From CAZQQN01 sp964595485 (GTDB lineage: Bacteria; Bacteroidota; Bacteroidia; CAILMK01; CAYYUA01): a stretch of DNA of 63,088 nucleotides. Every line of letters begins with the position of its first letter. Position 1 is the stretch's first letter. Position numbers and translations under genes: made by a program. Positions 8,500 to 16,764 of this stretch are shown here, one piece after another. The notes under the pieces were generated by a model. That model saw only the letters and a list, made by a program, of their open reading frames with translations. It was not told the origin of the DNA and did no database searches. The stretch spans positions 1 to 63,088 of the forward strand of contig CAZQQN010000014.1 in the NCBI GenBank assembly GCA_964595485.1, in the 5' to 3' direction.

Positions 8500-9435
8500 A
8501 TGGAAGAGTCTATACTTGATGTATCAAGGGTTACTAAGACGTATGACAAGTTCAAGGCATTGGATGATGTCAGCTTAAAGGTCCCGCGGGGAACGATTTA
8601 CGGGTTACTTGGGCCGAATGGTGCCGGCAAAACCACCCTTATCCGTATTATTAACCAGATCATTGGCCCCGATACGGGAGAAGTGATTTTCAATGGCAAT
8701 CCCATGCAACGAAAAGATGTGGAAAATATTGGTTACCTACCAGAGGAAAGGGGGCTCTACCCAAAAATGAAAGTGGGTGAACAGCTGATCTACCTTTCAC
8801 GACTCAAAGGCTTATCGCGTACAAAAGCCAATGAAGAAGTCGGCCATTGGTTACAGGATTTTGATATACTGGATTGGTGGGATAAAAAAGTAGAAGAAAT
8901 GTCTAAAGGGATGGCTCAGAAGCTGCAGTTTATAGCAACCGTGGTACACCGTCCGAATTTCATCATTCTGGATGAACCTTTTAGCGGTTTTGACCCGATT
9001 AATGCTGAGTTGGTAAAACAAAAGATACTTAAGCTTAAGGAAAACGGTACAACCGTCATGTTATCGACTCACCGGATGGAGAATGTGGAGGAATTGTGTG
9101 AACACCTTGCCATGATCAACCAATCCCGCAAAGTTTTAGACGGCGATATTGCCAGTATCAAGGAACAATACCGGGCCAGAAGGTATGAGGTCATACTAAG
9201 GGGTAAATTATCGGAAAATGACCTTGGCCTGGATAAAGCCCTCACCATAGAATCCATTAAGTACCAGCCAGCACAAGACCAGACTCAATTGCGGATTGAA
9301 GTCCCCAAAACATGGAATACCAATGACCTTCTTAACTTTTTCATGAGACACCAGACCATGGAAGGTTTTCAGGAAATATTACCGAGTATGCACGATATAT
9401 TTTTGGCAACCGTAAATGAAGCCAACCATGCATAG
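8500..9435 (+). CDS. ABC-2 type transporter ATP-binding protein (NatA-like)
   Basis: A 311-residue ABC ATPase. Walker A is GPNGAGKTT (~39-47), the Q-loop region follows in NIGYLPEERGLYP, the signature is degenerate (MSKGMAQK instead of LSGGQ), Walker B is FIILDEPFSGFDP and the switch His is in STHRMENVEELC. The EERGLY motif and the DUF4162-like C-terminal extension (~230-311) are typical of the YhaQ/NatA export branch. It energises the membrane protein encoded immediately downstream, with which it overlaps. The substrate is unknown; related pairs export sodium, antibiotics or other hydrophobic compounds. Confidence 0.9.
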   Translation: MEESILDVSRVTKTYDKFKALDDVSLKVPRGTIYGLLGPNGAGKTTLIRIINQIIGPDTGEVIFNGNPMQRKDVENIGYLPEERGLYPKMKVGEQLIYLSRLKGLSRTKANEEVGHWLQDFDILDWWDKKVEEMSKGMAQKLQFIATVVHRPNFIILDEPFSGFDPINAELVKQKILKLKENGTTVMLSTHRMENVEELCEHLAMINQSRKVLDGDIASIKEQYRARRYEVILRGKLSENDLGLDKALTIESIKYQPAQDQTQLRIEVPKTWNTNDLLNFFMRHQTMEGFQEILPSMHDIFLATVNEANHA

Positions 9436-10738
9436 AGCACTATTGATCATTCAGCGGGAGTACCTGACCAGGGTAAAAAAGAAAACATTTCTTTTGATCA
9501 CCTTCCTGGCACCCTTGCTATTTGCTTTTATCATTTTAGCCCCTACTTTACTCGCGCAAATGACCGATAGTCAGAAAACCATCTACGTAGTGGATGAAAG
9601 CGGTCATTTCAAAGAGGTTCTCAAAGATAAAGCGGATATTGACTTTGTGTTTGTTGATAAAAAAATATCGGTTGTGCAGGATGAATTACTGGCCAATAAT
9701 CCCGATAACTTCATCCTTAAAATACCGGATTTTGAGCTGGATAACCCGCAAGGATTCGAGATAATGGGTAAACAAAGCCCCAGTTTAACATTATCCAACG
9801 ACATCGAGGAAACGATTGAGGAGAAGATCCGCGACCTTAAAATCAAAAAAGCGGGCCTGAGTGAAGATGTGTTGGCTAATTTGAATACGAATATAGACCT
9901 CGGTAATATAGTATTGCAGGAGGGCGGTAAGAAACAGGAATCCAGTACTTCCATTGCTTACGGCGTTAGTATGATAGGCGGCTTTTTGATGTATTTTTTC
10001 ATCTTCATGTACGGAGGGCAAGTAACGACCGGTGTTCATGAGGAGAAAACGAGCCGGATCGTAGAAATTCTCATTTCCAGTGTCAGACCTGTACAATTAA
10101 TGTTTGGCAAGATTGTAGGCATTGCACTGGTTGGCCTCACTCAATTTTTACTCTGGCTATTGCTGACAGGTGTTGTATCAGGGGTCTTAATGGCTGTTAT
10201 GGGGCCAAGCGTTTTTGCCGATGCCCAAGCCTCCGGGGGACCCAGTGCCGCTATGGCTGACCAGGAGGCTCAGCAAGCCATGTTATCGAACATCCTGGAG
10301 TCACTTGGAAGTATTAATTTTCCCCTGATCATCTTCTCTTTCATATTCTATTTCCTGATCGGTTATTTCATGTACAGTTCGCTTTTTGCAGGAGTTGCAG
10401 CGGCTGTGGATAATCAGACAGATATGCGACAATTCATGTTCCCACTTTCCATCCCTTTGATCCTGGCAATTGTGGTCACACCCACTGTGATTCTGACCAA
10501 CCCGAATAGCGGTATTGCTATTGCCGGCTCTTTGATCCCGTTTACTTCGCCGGTGGTTATGATGGCCCGGATACCCTTTGGGGTCCCGCCTTTAGAACTA
10601 ATAGGCTCTTACCTGCTTATGATCCTTGGGTTTATCCTCTGCGTGTGGTTAGCGGCTAAGGTCTATAGAACCGGCATCCTCATGTATGGTAAAAAAGTGA
10701 CGCCCCGTGAAATAATGCGTTGGATGGTCAAAGGATAA
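9428..10738 (+). CDS. ABC-2 type transporter permease (NatB/YhaP-like)
   Basis: About 436 residues. I prefer the ATG at 9428 (MHRALLIIQREY...) over the in-frame ATG at 9416, because the family normally begins with the IIxREYLTRVRKK amphipathic stretch. One N-terminal transmembrane helix (~20-42) is followed by a ~130-residue extracytoplasmic domain and then five or six helices (~185-425). The HEEKTSRIVEILISSVRP motif is the typical cytoplasmic ABC-2 coupling loop. The start overlaps the ATPase gene by 8 nt. With that ATPase it should form a complete exporter. Confidence 0.88.
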   Translation: MHRALLIIQREYLTRVKKKTFLLITFLAPLLFAFIILAPTLLAQMTDSQKTIYVVDESGHFKEVLKDKADIDFVFVDKKISVVQDELLANNPDNFILKIPDFELDNPQGFEIMGKQSPSLTLSNDIEETIEEKIRDLKIKKAGLSEDVLANLNTNIDLGNIVLQEGGKKQESSTSIAYGVSMIGGFLMYFFIFMYGGQVTTGVHEEKTSRIVEILISSVRPVQLMFGKIVGIALVGLTQFLLWLLLTGVVSGVLMAVMGPSVFADAQASGGPSAAMADQEAQQAMLSNILESLGSINFPLIIFSFIFYFLIGYFMYSSLFAGVAAAVDNQTDMRQFMFPLSIPLILAIVVTPTVILTNPNSGIAIAGSLIPFTSPVVMMARIPFGVPPLELIGSYLLMILGFILCVWLAAKVYRTGILMYGKKVTPREIMRWMVKG

Positions 10739-10808
10739 AAAAATCAGCCGTTTTTCGTTGGATAAAAGCCTTTATAAACCGTCAAATCAGGTAATAATGG
10801 TAAGTAAT

Positions 10809-11291
10809 CTACCTGTTAGAGAAAATGATTGCTAAAAGTATGAATATAATTGCGACAGCAATAAGGTATGCAATAGCAGCAACAAACGCAATGGCAATGG
10901 GTGCTAAGGCTGCTATTAAACCCAAATTGACAAGCGTTTTACCTTTCAACTGCGAGTGCGTATCGATTTTTTCAGTGGCCCTTAATCCGGTACCAACTGA
11001 TAATATCCCTAAAAGCAGGTAAACCAACAAAAATAATGGGCTACTATAGAGAACAGCTATTCCACTACTAATGAGGGCAGCGAGACCTGAGAAAAAAGCA
11101 ATTTTCCCCTCTTTAGGAATTACTTCTTCACCCTTTTCGGGCTGTTTTTTTGAATCATTATCCTTTAATATTTGAGGAATTGATCTTAAATGATTAGGGT
11201 CAGATTGTCCTTCATGGGATAAGTTATCGTTTGTCAACTTTGGCCGGCTCAACTTCGGGGTATTTCCTTCGATTAACGGCGCCCTTGACAC
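10809..11291 (-). CDS. Membrane part of a frameshifted lipoprotein gene (second paralogue, 3' piece)
   Basis: This frame is open from a GTG at 11291 to 10809 (160 residues). It carries a charged linker and then three or four hydrophobic segments (~65-158; e.g. LFLLVYLLLGILSVGTGL). Its hydrophobic C-terminal part parallels that of the intact neighbour at 11583-12299 (a segment, a short Lys/Glu loop, another pair of segments). No separate start is convincing. The frame can be read upstream of the GTG back to a stop at about 11336-11338, and joins the 95-residue lipoprotein fragment if one A is added to an A6 run there. I therefore read it as the 3' half of one broken gene. Confidence 0.6.
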   Translation of the reverse strand: MSRAPLIEGNTPKLSRPKLTNDNLSHEGQSDPNHLRSIPQILKDNDSKKQPEKGEEVIPKEGKIAFFSGLAALISSGIAVLYSSPLFLLVYLLLGILSVGTGLRATEKIDTHSQLKGKTLVNLGLIAALAPIAIAFVAAIAYLIAVAIIFILLAIIFSNR

Positions 11292-11560
11292 AGCTGAATG
11301 GTCACTGCGGAAATTCCGTTCATAAAGATTTTTTCACCATTTAGCTTTGCTAGTTTGGCAGGGGTAATATTGGTGTCATTTCCTTTTTGAAAAGTTTGGT
11401 TATCCTTAAAGCCTAACTGAAGGTCAACGTAGAGGCCAGGCCTGTGATGGCGATCATAAATTTCTAATTGAGGCGTTTTACAGCTATTTAGCAAGAGCAA
11501 CACTTCTAAAGCAACCAACCATACCTTATTGGCGGTGATCAATGCATAGAATTTCACCAA
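11273..11560 (-). CDS. Lipoprotein part of a frameshifted gene (second paralogue, 5' piece)
   Basis: A 95-residue fragment beginning at a TTG (or the adjacent GTG); no ATG is available. The signal peptide ends in a lipobox (LLLNSC), followed by KTPQLEIYDRHHRPGLYVDLQ, which is nearly identical to the start of the mature protein at 11583-12299 (KTPKLEVYNRHHRPGLYVDLQ). It then loses the reading frame and stops at 11273, where it overlaps the 160-residue frame that carries the matching membrane half. The non-ATG start and frameshift suggest a decaying tandem duplicate, though an assembly indel in A6 is possible. Confidence 0.6.
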   Translation of the reverse strand: MVKFYALITANKVWLVALEVLLLLNSCKTPQLEIYDRHHRPGLYVDLQLGFKDNQTFQKGNDTNITPAKLAKLNGEKIFMNGISAVTIQLCQGRR

Positions 11561-11582
11561 AACGTAAAAGTTTTATTTTCAT

Positions 11583-12299
11583 TTAAATCACATAAAATGC
11601 GGTAATAATCAACCCGAAATAGGCCCCAAGGAGCACCAGTAAAGTCAATCCTATCGTAGCAATACCAAAAAAGAGCCCTTTGTATTTATCTTCATTTTCG
11701 CCAATCCTAACTAAGCTAACAATGGCAAAGACTTGCCCCAAACCAAATATCAAGAAACCCAATATTCCCAAAGCCAGGGAAGTTTCTAAAAATGCAGCAC
11801 CAATCATTCCCCCTCCGGCTAGCGCAGTAATTAATCCGATAATGCCAAAAGGCTCGTTTTTCCGCTCTTTTTCCTTATCGTTATCATTGCTTAAAACAGG
11901 TAACATTTTATGATTAACCCCTAATCCGCCACTCGTAAAAATCGGTTTCCGAGGTTTCAGACCTGTTTCCCGACCTCCGCTATTCGTATTATTGGCAGGG
12001 TACCGGTAATCAGTTTGACGATTTTTATTAACAGGTGCATACGGTAAGGGGCTTTTGTTGTTTTTGAGCTTGGCATATACCGGCTTATTCGGCTGCTTTT
12101 TCATGCTTTTGTAATCATGCCTTTTACTATCCTTACTTCCATCATTGAGCTGATTTTGGTTTTTAAATCCAACCTGGAGGTCTACGTATAAGCCAGGGCG
12201 GTGATGCCGGTTATATACCTCTAATTTAGGGGTTTTACAACCAGTAAAAAGCAGTAATAACCCAAGAATAAAAAAAATGAATCGCTGAATACTAAACAT
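11583..12299 (-). CDS. Lipoprotein with C-terminal membrane segments (intact paralogue)
   Basis: A 238-residue protein of unknown function. Signal peptide with lipobox LLLFTGC (Cys ~21), then the HHRPGLYVDLQVGFK motif. A Lys/Asn-rich linker (~50-145) follows, and then three or four hydrophobic segments (~150-238; IIGLITALAGGGMIGAAF, LALGILGFLIFGLGQ, LFFGIATIGLTLLVLLG). The hydrophobic tail recalls DUF4190-like small membrane domains, but I cannot assign a family with certainty. It is the intact copy of a tandem pair; the second copy directly downstream is broken. Confidence 0.7.
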   Translation of the reverse strand: MFSIQRFIFFILGLLLLFTGCKTPKLEVYNRHHRPGLYVDLQVGFKNQNQLNDGSKDSKRHDYKSMKKQPNKPVYAKLKNNKSPLPYAPVNKNRQTDYRYPANNTNSGGRETGLKPRKPIFTSGGLGVNHKMLPVLSNDNDKEKERKNEPFGIIGLITALAGGGMIGAAFLETSLALGILGFLIFGLGQVFAIVSLVRIGENEDKYKGLFFGIATIGLTLLVLLGAYFGLIITAFYVI

Positions 12300-12726
12300 T
12301 CTTAAGCTACTTTTCGTGATTCCGGAAAAAATTTTTTTTCATAGCGCATTATTTTGTGCCTTAAGCTATCTATAACCTAAATTATGGTATAATATCATCA
12401 AAATTTAATACAATTAAATGCTTTTTTATTACATAATTAAAAACAACCTTGATTTTTTCCAAAGTACCAACAGTTGTAAATTTAAACTGAGGGAGTAACC
12501 TTGGCTTGAAAAGCGTTTACCCGGCTAAAAGCATTTCAATGGCTAAACCTGTTATTTTCTTATCAAAAGTAATCGTCTACAAAAAGTTAAGCTTCAATTA
12601 GCTGAATGCGTAGAATTCTGAAAAATGGTAAAGTCGGAGCTGTTTCTTCTTCCTAATTTATTAACAAGTAATAGAATATTATTGGCAAGTCCGTAAATGA
12701 GATCAGTTTAAGGTTTTTTATTTTAG
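12300..12726. other. Intergenic region without recognised features
   Basis: A 427-bp A/T-rich gap between two minus-strand genes. It must hold the promoter of the lipoprotein gene that starts at 12299, but no TAnnTTTG element, RNA gene or convincing hairpin was seen. Confidence 0.4.
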
Positions 12727-14136
12727 CTATTGGCCAGTTTTTTTGTACAAAGCGTACTTTTTTAAGCCTAAAGCAACTTTTTCATAGCCTTCCATGCCAC
12801 CTTTGGCCTGAGCATTTTTTAGAAGGGCATAAGTATTTTCAAACTCTGACTCAGCTTCCAGGCTAATAAAACCATACCGGTGGAAGTAAGCATGCAAACC
12901 CCACTTTTTCCATAGAGAAGGGGTGACAGAAATCGTAGATTCTTTCGGCAATTGCTCGACCACTTTCTTAACATCCCTGACGGTAGCTTTATCCCGCCCA
13001 ATTCCATTACTAAAGTATATATTCAGACCAATACTTACAATAAGCAACGCAACGCTACCATATTGAAAAATGTGGAATCCAATGCTTGTGGGGTTAATTT
13101 TACCAACTAAATGATTTACTCGCGGCCCGACCCAATAGGCGGCTGCAAGGGCAAAAAATGGCAAAGCAGGAACAATATAAAACCCGCCTTGCTTTAAACT
13201 TATCATAATCGGTAACGTTCCTGACAACCCTAATGCCAGCATAACATAATGCCAATAACCATTACTGGATAAAGGTCTTTTCCAAGTAAGCCCCGCAACA
13301 ATGAAAACAAGTACAAGTACGGGAATTAATTCACCAATCAGCCTTTTAAGTATGGAGAATCTGGAGCCTCCACTTTCATGGCTTGTCAAACTATCCAGCA
13401 CCTGAGTATGCAAGTACTGCTTTAAAGTTTGGATGCTTTCTGGCATCAGGCTAAAAATTAGCAAAAAAGAAGCGGTAATCACCATAATCATTACAAGCGT
13501 TCCCCCAAAAAAGGCTTTAAAATTGATTTTATGAGTCAGTATATAGATCCAGAAAGGAAGCGATAAGGGGAATAAAGCAACCAAGCCTTTCGTCATCAGC
13601 CCAAGAAATATACAAATACCAGCAATTGCCAGGTAAGGATACCACCTGTTTTTGAAAAGGCCTTTTAAAGAAAAAAACACTGCTCCAGTTGTGAATATCA
13701 TTAAGGTGTTTTCCAGCATATTGTTCCTCGCTGTCCACATCAAAAGGGGTATAGCGATCCAAAATAACAAAGGAAGCCATGCATAACCTTTTAAATGGTC
13801 ATCACTTATTTTGCGCCAAATCCGTGTAATGACCCACCCAGTTAAGAAAACGGTTAGTAATGAGTAAGCCCTTTCCACTAAAATGGTATCCCCGAATACT
13901 TCGAAAGCTATACTCTGAAGCCCGAATGCCAACGGCGGATGTTCAAAAAAACTCGAATATAAAGTGCTGGTAAAGTGTATGTCCCAAAAGCTACCAATGC
14001 CAAAGGCTAAATTGCGGGATAAAACAGCATAGGTAGTCCCGTCCATAAACATGCCTTCTGAAAACATTTGAGGACTTATCGCCCCTAAGAATATACCTAT
14101 CACGCTAATGTAAAAAAAACCTTGTTTGCCTTTCAT
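12727..14136 (-). CDS. ArnT/PMT-family membrane glycosyltransferase
   Basis: A 469-residue polytopic protein of the GT-C fold. After an N-terminal helix, the first periplasmic loop has the acidic MFMDGTTYAVLSRNLA (the catalytic Asp-containing loop of the family), and HPPLAF follows at ~67. About ten more hydrophobic helices run to ~375, with a soluble C-terminal part of about 95 residues. Such enzymes move a sugar from a polyprenyl phosphate to lipid A or protein on the outer face of the inner membrane. It overlaps the GtrA-like gene upstream by 4 nt, and GtrA proteins are proposed flippases for polyprenyl-phosphate sugars, which fits. Confidence 0.85.
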   Translation of the reverse strand: MKGKQGFFYISVIGIFLGAISPQMFSEGMFMDGTTYAVLSRNLAFGIGSFWDIHFTSTLYSSFFEHPPLAFGLQSIAFEVFGDTILVERAYSLLTVFLTGWVITRIWRKISDDHLKGYAWLPLLFWIAIPLLMWTARNNMLENTLMIFTTGAVFFSLKGLFKNRWYPYLAIAGICIFLGLMTKGLVALFPLSLPFWIYILTHKINFKAFFGGTLVMIMVITASFLLIFSLMPESIQTLKQYLHTQVLDSLTSHESGGSRFSILKRLIGELIPVLVLVFIVAGLTWKRPLSSNGYWHYVMLALGLSGTLPIMISLKQGGFYIVPALPFFALAAAYWVGPRVNHLVGKINPTSIGFHIFQYGSVALLIVSIGLNIYFSNGIGRDKATVRDVKKVVEQLPKESTISVTPSLWKKWGLHAYFHRYGFISLEAESEFENTYALLKNAQAKGGMEGYEKVALGLKKYALYKKTGQ

Positions 14137-14561
14137 ACATTAAAGGTGATTAAATAATTGGCAAAAAAATTCCAGATAACTGTTATAAGAATAGCGCCCA
14201 TTTTGGCTAAATAAAAGCCAAACTGTTGACCTAAATCAAGATTAAACATTCCATTTAGCACCTGCCGAATACCAATCCATTGCTCGAATACATAAAGGAA
14301 AAAATTGTTGATTGCTAACCCAACAATGGCAAAGGCCACAAAGTAACTGTACTCAGATATTATATTGGGATTATCGCTCATAAACGTCCAGATCCTGTTG
14401 AATAAATAGTTACTTGTGACAGCTAAGGTAAATCCCGCTGAATTGGCTACGTACCGGTGGATTTTAGCTTTTTCTTTAAGCAGGAAGGTGACCAGGAAAT
14501 CAAGTATCATTCCTGAAAAGCCAACCAAGGAGAATTTTAGAAATTTAACGACCGTTTCCAT
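14133..14561 (-). CDS. GtrA-like membrane protein (putative polyprenyl-phosphate-sugar flippase)
   Basis: 142 residues with four predicted transmembrane helices in the GtrA pattern: FLKFSLVGFSGMILDFLVTFLL, then VANSAGFTLAVTSNYLFNRIWTF with the conserved NYxxNRxWTF motif, then two more helices. GtrA proteins work next to glycosyltransferases in O-antigen glucosylation, lipid modification and arabinosylation. The 4-nt overlap with the PMT-like gene downstream suggests one two-gene unit for envelope sugar transfer. Confidence 0.9.
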   Translation of the reverse strand: METVVKFLKFSLVGFSGMILDFLVTFLLKEKAKIHRYVANSAGFTLAVTSNYLFNRIWTFMSDNPNIISEYSYFVAFAIVGLAINNFFLYVFEQWIGIRQVLNGMFNLDLGQQFGFYLAKMGAILITVIWNFFANYLITFNV

Positions 14562-14616
14562 TTAATCACAACCACATTTTGCAGGCCTGTCTTTAAGCTT
14601 TAACAATATAGCCATG

Positions 14617-14635
14617 TTGGGTTAAGGTAACCCAA
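14617..14635. promoter_or_regulatory. 8-bp perfect inverted repeat, possible operator
   Basis: TTGGGTTA-agg-TAACCCAA is a perfect palindrome with a 3-nt centre, 56 nt upstream of the GtrA-like gene's start. No U tract follows on either strand, so it looks more like a protein-binding site than a terminator. No neighbouring regulator gene was seen. Confidence 0.4.
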
Positions 14636-14811
14636 TAATACAGGAATGGCAATCCTTTTAGCAAACAAGGTATTCAAACGCTTCCATGGGCAAATTTAGT
14701 AAGATTCCCAAAGATAGCTTTATAACGCTATTTTAAATCGGAATTCTACTTTAGCCAAACCGTTTTTATTTTCAATATAAAAAGCTCCTTTCCGCCTAAA
14801 AACCCGGAAAG

Positions 14812-14828
14812 TGTAGCAAACCGCTACA
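14812..14828. other. Short inverted repeat
   Basis: TGTAGC-aaacc-GCTACA, a 6-bp stem with a 5-nt loop and no adjacent T tract. It may be chance or a small operator in the divergent region. Confidence 0.25.
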
Positions 14829-14943
14829 AAACCCGAAAAACAGAGATAAGATTAAAAAATCCAGAAGAATCAGTATGCTTTTTAGCGTTTTGTGGCATAA
14901 ACTAAGATTGGTAAAATAGCCAATTTAGCTTTTACTTAAAGCA

Positions 14944-14974
14944 TTTTGGCAATGTAAACTTTTTAGTATATTTG
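14944..14974 (+). promoter_or_regulatory. Bacteroidota housekeeping promoter
   Basis: TTTTG ending at 14948 and TAtaTTTG at 14967-14974 are separated by 18 nt, matching the TTTG / TAnnTTTG promoter of this phylum. It lies 37 nt before the ATG of the lipoprotein gene at 15012 and should drive that gene and probably the next. Confidence 0.7.
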
Positions 14975-15011
14975 AAACGTCCCAATAACCAACTAAATAT
15001 TTTAAAAGAAT

Positions 15012-15896
15012 ATGAAAATTCACGGTTACACTAAGTACTTAGCGATAATACTCTGTATTAGTTTTTTCAGTTGCCAGTCCGGTCAGGAAGGGGAAGATAA
15101 TCAGGATGGAGCAGATACATCGGAAGCTACAGAAGATACAACCCAAGCTTCCAATAAGATGGAAAAGTCAGAGACATCTTCCTCATTGTTGTTACCATCC
15201 CCGCTCCAAGTGGCTACCATTTTCCAGGAAACAGGGTTAAGTTACATGGAGGGTATAACACATAATCCTGATAAGGCATCTGAATATATCTCAAGTACAA
15301 AACGCCTTATGAACCTCGGTGTTTATTCAGCAGACCTTTCTTATTGTATGCTGAACGAACAATCGCAGGAAGCAAGTAAGTACTTAAAAACGATTCAGGG
15401 ATTAGCCAATAAAGTTGGTATTGCCGGCGTTTTTAAATCAGAAGAGGTTTTCAATAGATTCGAGGAAAACCTTGATAACCGGGATTCAGCACTCGAAATA
15501 ATGACTAAGATTCAGCAAAATATTGACAATTATTTAAATACAAGCGATCAATCCACTAAATCAATGGTTATTTTCACAGGTGCATGGGTTGAAGGTATGT
15601 ACATAGGCTTCAGCGCTGTAGAAAATAAGGATAATCCAGCATTAACTGCCCGCCTAATAGAACAATTAACGCTCCTGGAAAATGTTGTCAACAAACTAAA
15701 TAACCAGCAGGGCCATTCAAAAATGATGAAAGATGTAATAGAGCAATTGGAAAAATTAAATAGCGATTTTAAGTCATTCGTTGCAGAAAAAAGAAAAGAA
15801 AAGCAAGGAGATGGCGATATTTCAGTTGAATACAAGGAAATCGAATCAGTAGCGAATAAGGTTAAGGAAATAAGAAAGCAAATCATTAACGCTTAA
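15012..15896 (+). CDS. Lipoprotein of unknown function
   Basis: A 294-residue protein. The signal peptide (MKIHGYTKYLAIILCISFF) ends at the lipobox FFSC, so the protein should be lipid-anchored. An acidic Glu/Asp/Thr-rich linker (~22-60) follows, then an all-helical domain to the end, with alternating hydrophobic helices and many Lys/Glu. I recognise no catalytic motif. A good promoter lies directly upstream. Another exported protein gene follows at 15953 on the same strand, so the two may act together in the envelope. Confidence 0.7.
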   Translation: MKIHGYTKYLAIILCISFFSCQSGQEGEDNQDGADTSEATEDTTQASNKMEKSETSSSLLLPSPLQVATIFQETGLSYMEGITHNPDKASEYISSTKRLMNLGVYSADLSYCMLNEQSQEASKYLKTIQGLANKVGIAGVFKSEEVFNRFEENLDNRDSALEIMTKIQQNIDNYLNTSDQSTKSMVIFTGAWVEGMYIGFSAVENKDNPALTARLIEQLTLLENVVNKLNNQQGHSKMMKDVIEQLEKLNSDFKSFVAEKRKEKQGDGDISVEYKEIESVANKVKEIRKQIINA

Positions 15897-15952
15897 TAAA
15901 AATCCCTTTAGTCTTGCAATTTGCTATCAATTCCATAAAAAGCTTTAAAAAA

Positions 15953-16525
15953 ATGCAATATACATTACTACTCACTCTTCTCTGCTTCTTTTTGTCCACA
16001 AGTGCTACCATTGGCCAAAACAACGAAGTGAAAAATTATTGTAATTACCAAGAATCCCGTGATTCAGCAAAATTAGCTTTAAGACCCTATCGGTATACCG
16101 CCCAAAAGCGGAATAATATAACTTTAGCCAACCACAATAAGTTTTCGGAGACGGTTGTGCCAGTTTTTCAGGATACTAAGTATAAGTTTGTTGTAAATGC
16201 CAACGGCTTGCCCGGTAAATTAACAGTGAGGGTTTATCCGGAATCAAAGCAAAATGATAACCGGGAAAAAATCTTTGAGAAAACGACTGACGGCGGCCAG
16301 TTTACCTATGAATCCAAGAAAAGCAAAGAGTACGACCATTTATATTTTGACTTCATTTACCCAGCTAAGCAGAGTGATAACTTAGATCTTACAGAGCGAG
16401 GTTGCGTTATTTTAATGGCAGGGTACAAGGTGAAACATACAGGTACTTCAGAAAGTGATGGTTCAAACGGGGATGGTTTCCTTAGTAACCTCTTCAGCAG
16501 CGATGATGAAGAGGAAGGTAATTAA
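15953..16525 (+). CDS. Exported protein of unknown function
   Basis: I place the start at the ATG at 15953 rather than the in-frame TTG at 15914, because it gives a clean signal peptide (MQYTLLLTLLCFFLSTSATIG, cleavage near GQN) after an A-rich leader. The mature part (~170 residues) looks like a beta-sandwich (VVPVFQDTKYKFVVNANG, LTVRVYPES, HLYFDFIYP), and the tail is Gly/Ser and Asp/Glu rich. No known family is recognised. It lies 56 nt after the lipoprotein gene and probably shares its promoter. Confidence 0.65.
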   Translation: MQYTLLLTLLCFFLSTSATIGQNNEVKNYCNYQESRDSAKLALRPYRYTAQKRNNITLANHNKFSETVVPVFQDTKYKFVVNANGLPGKLTVRVYPESKQNDNREKIFEKTTDGGQFTYESKKSKEYDHLYFDFIYPAKQSDNLDLTERGCVILMAGYKVKHTGTSESDGSNGDGFLSNLFSSDDEEEGN

Positions 16526-16560
16526 TCCCAATAAGATTTCCCTGAATTACGTTACGCATT

Positions 16561-16597
16561 AATCTTTTATGTATTTATCATACAAAAGATTCTTTTT
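16561..16597 (+). terminator. Probable intrinsic terminator
   Basis: AATCTTTT(AT)GTAT and ATACAAAAGATT pair around a TTATC loop with a two-base bulge, followed by CTTTTTC. It lies just after the exported-protein gene that ends at 16525. The stem is A/T-rich and imperfect. Confidence 0.45.
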
Positions 16598-16764
16598 CTC
16601 AGGGTTCAAGCTAAGTAATAACTTTCATTGTGTTTGGCTAAAAGCAGTATTAACTTGAACATCATGGCTAACCTAATTAGCATCTAAAAATGCTACCTTA
16701 TTCAATGATCCTTTTGATGAAGGAATTCTTTATTAAGCTTTAAATAAATGAACAGTTTTTTTAA

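Larger units (their letters stand above)
14562..15011. other. Intergenic region between divergent envelope genes
   Basis: A 450-bp gap between divergent genes. It contains a perfect 8-bp inverted repeat at 14617-14635, a short hairpin at 14812-14828 and a well-formed Bacteroidota promoter at 14944-14974. No gene was seen. Confidence 0.5.

Noticed and set aside
11273..11340. Programmed -1 frameshift at the A6 run
   Set aside because: A P-site slip on AAA is possible, but there is no clear heptamer or downstream structure, and the missing ATG start points to decay or an indel error.
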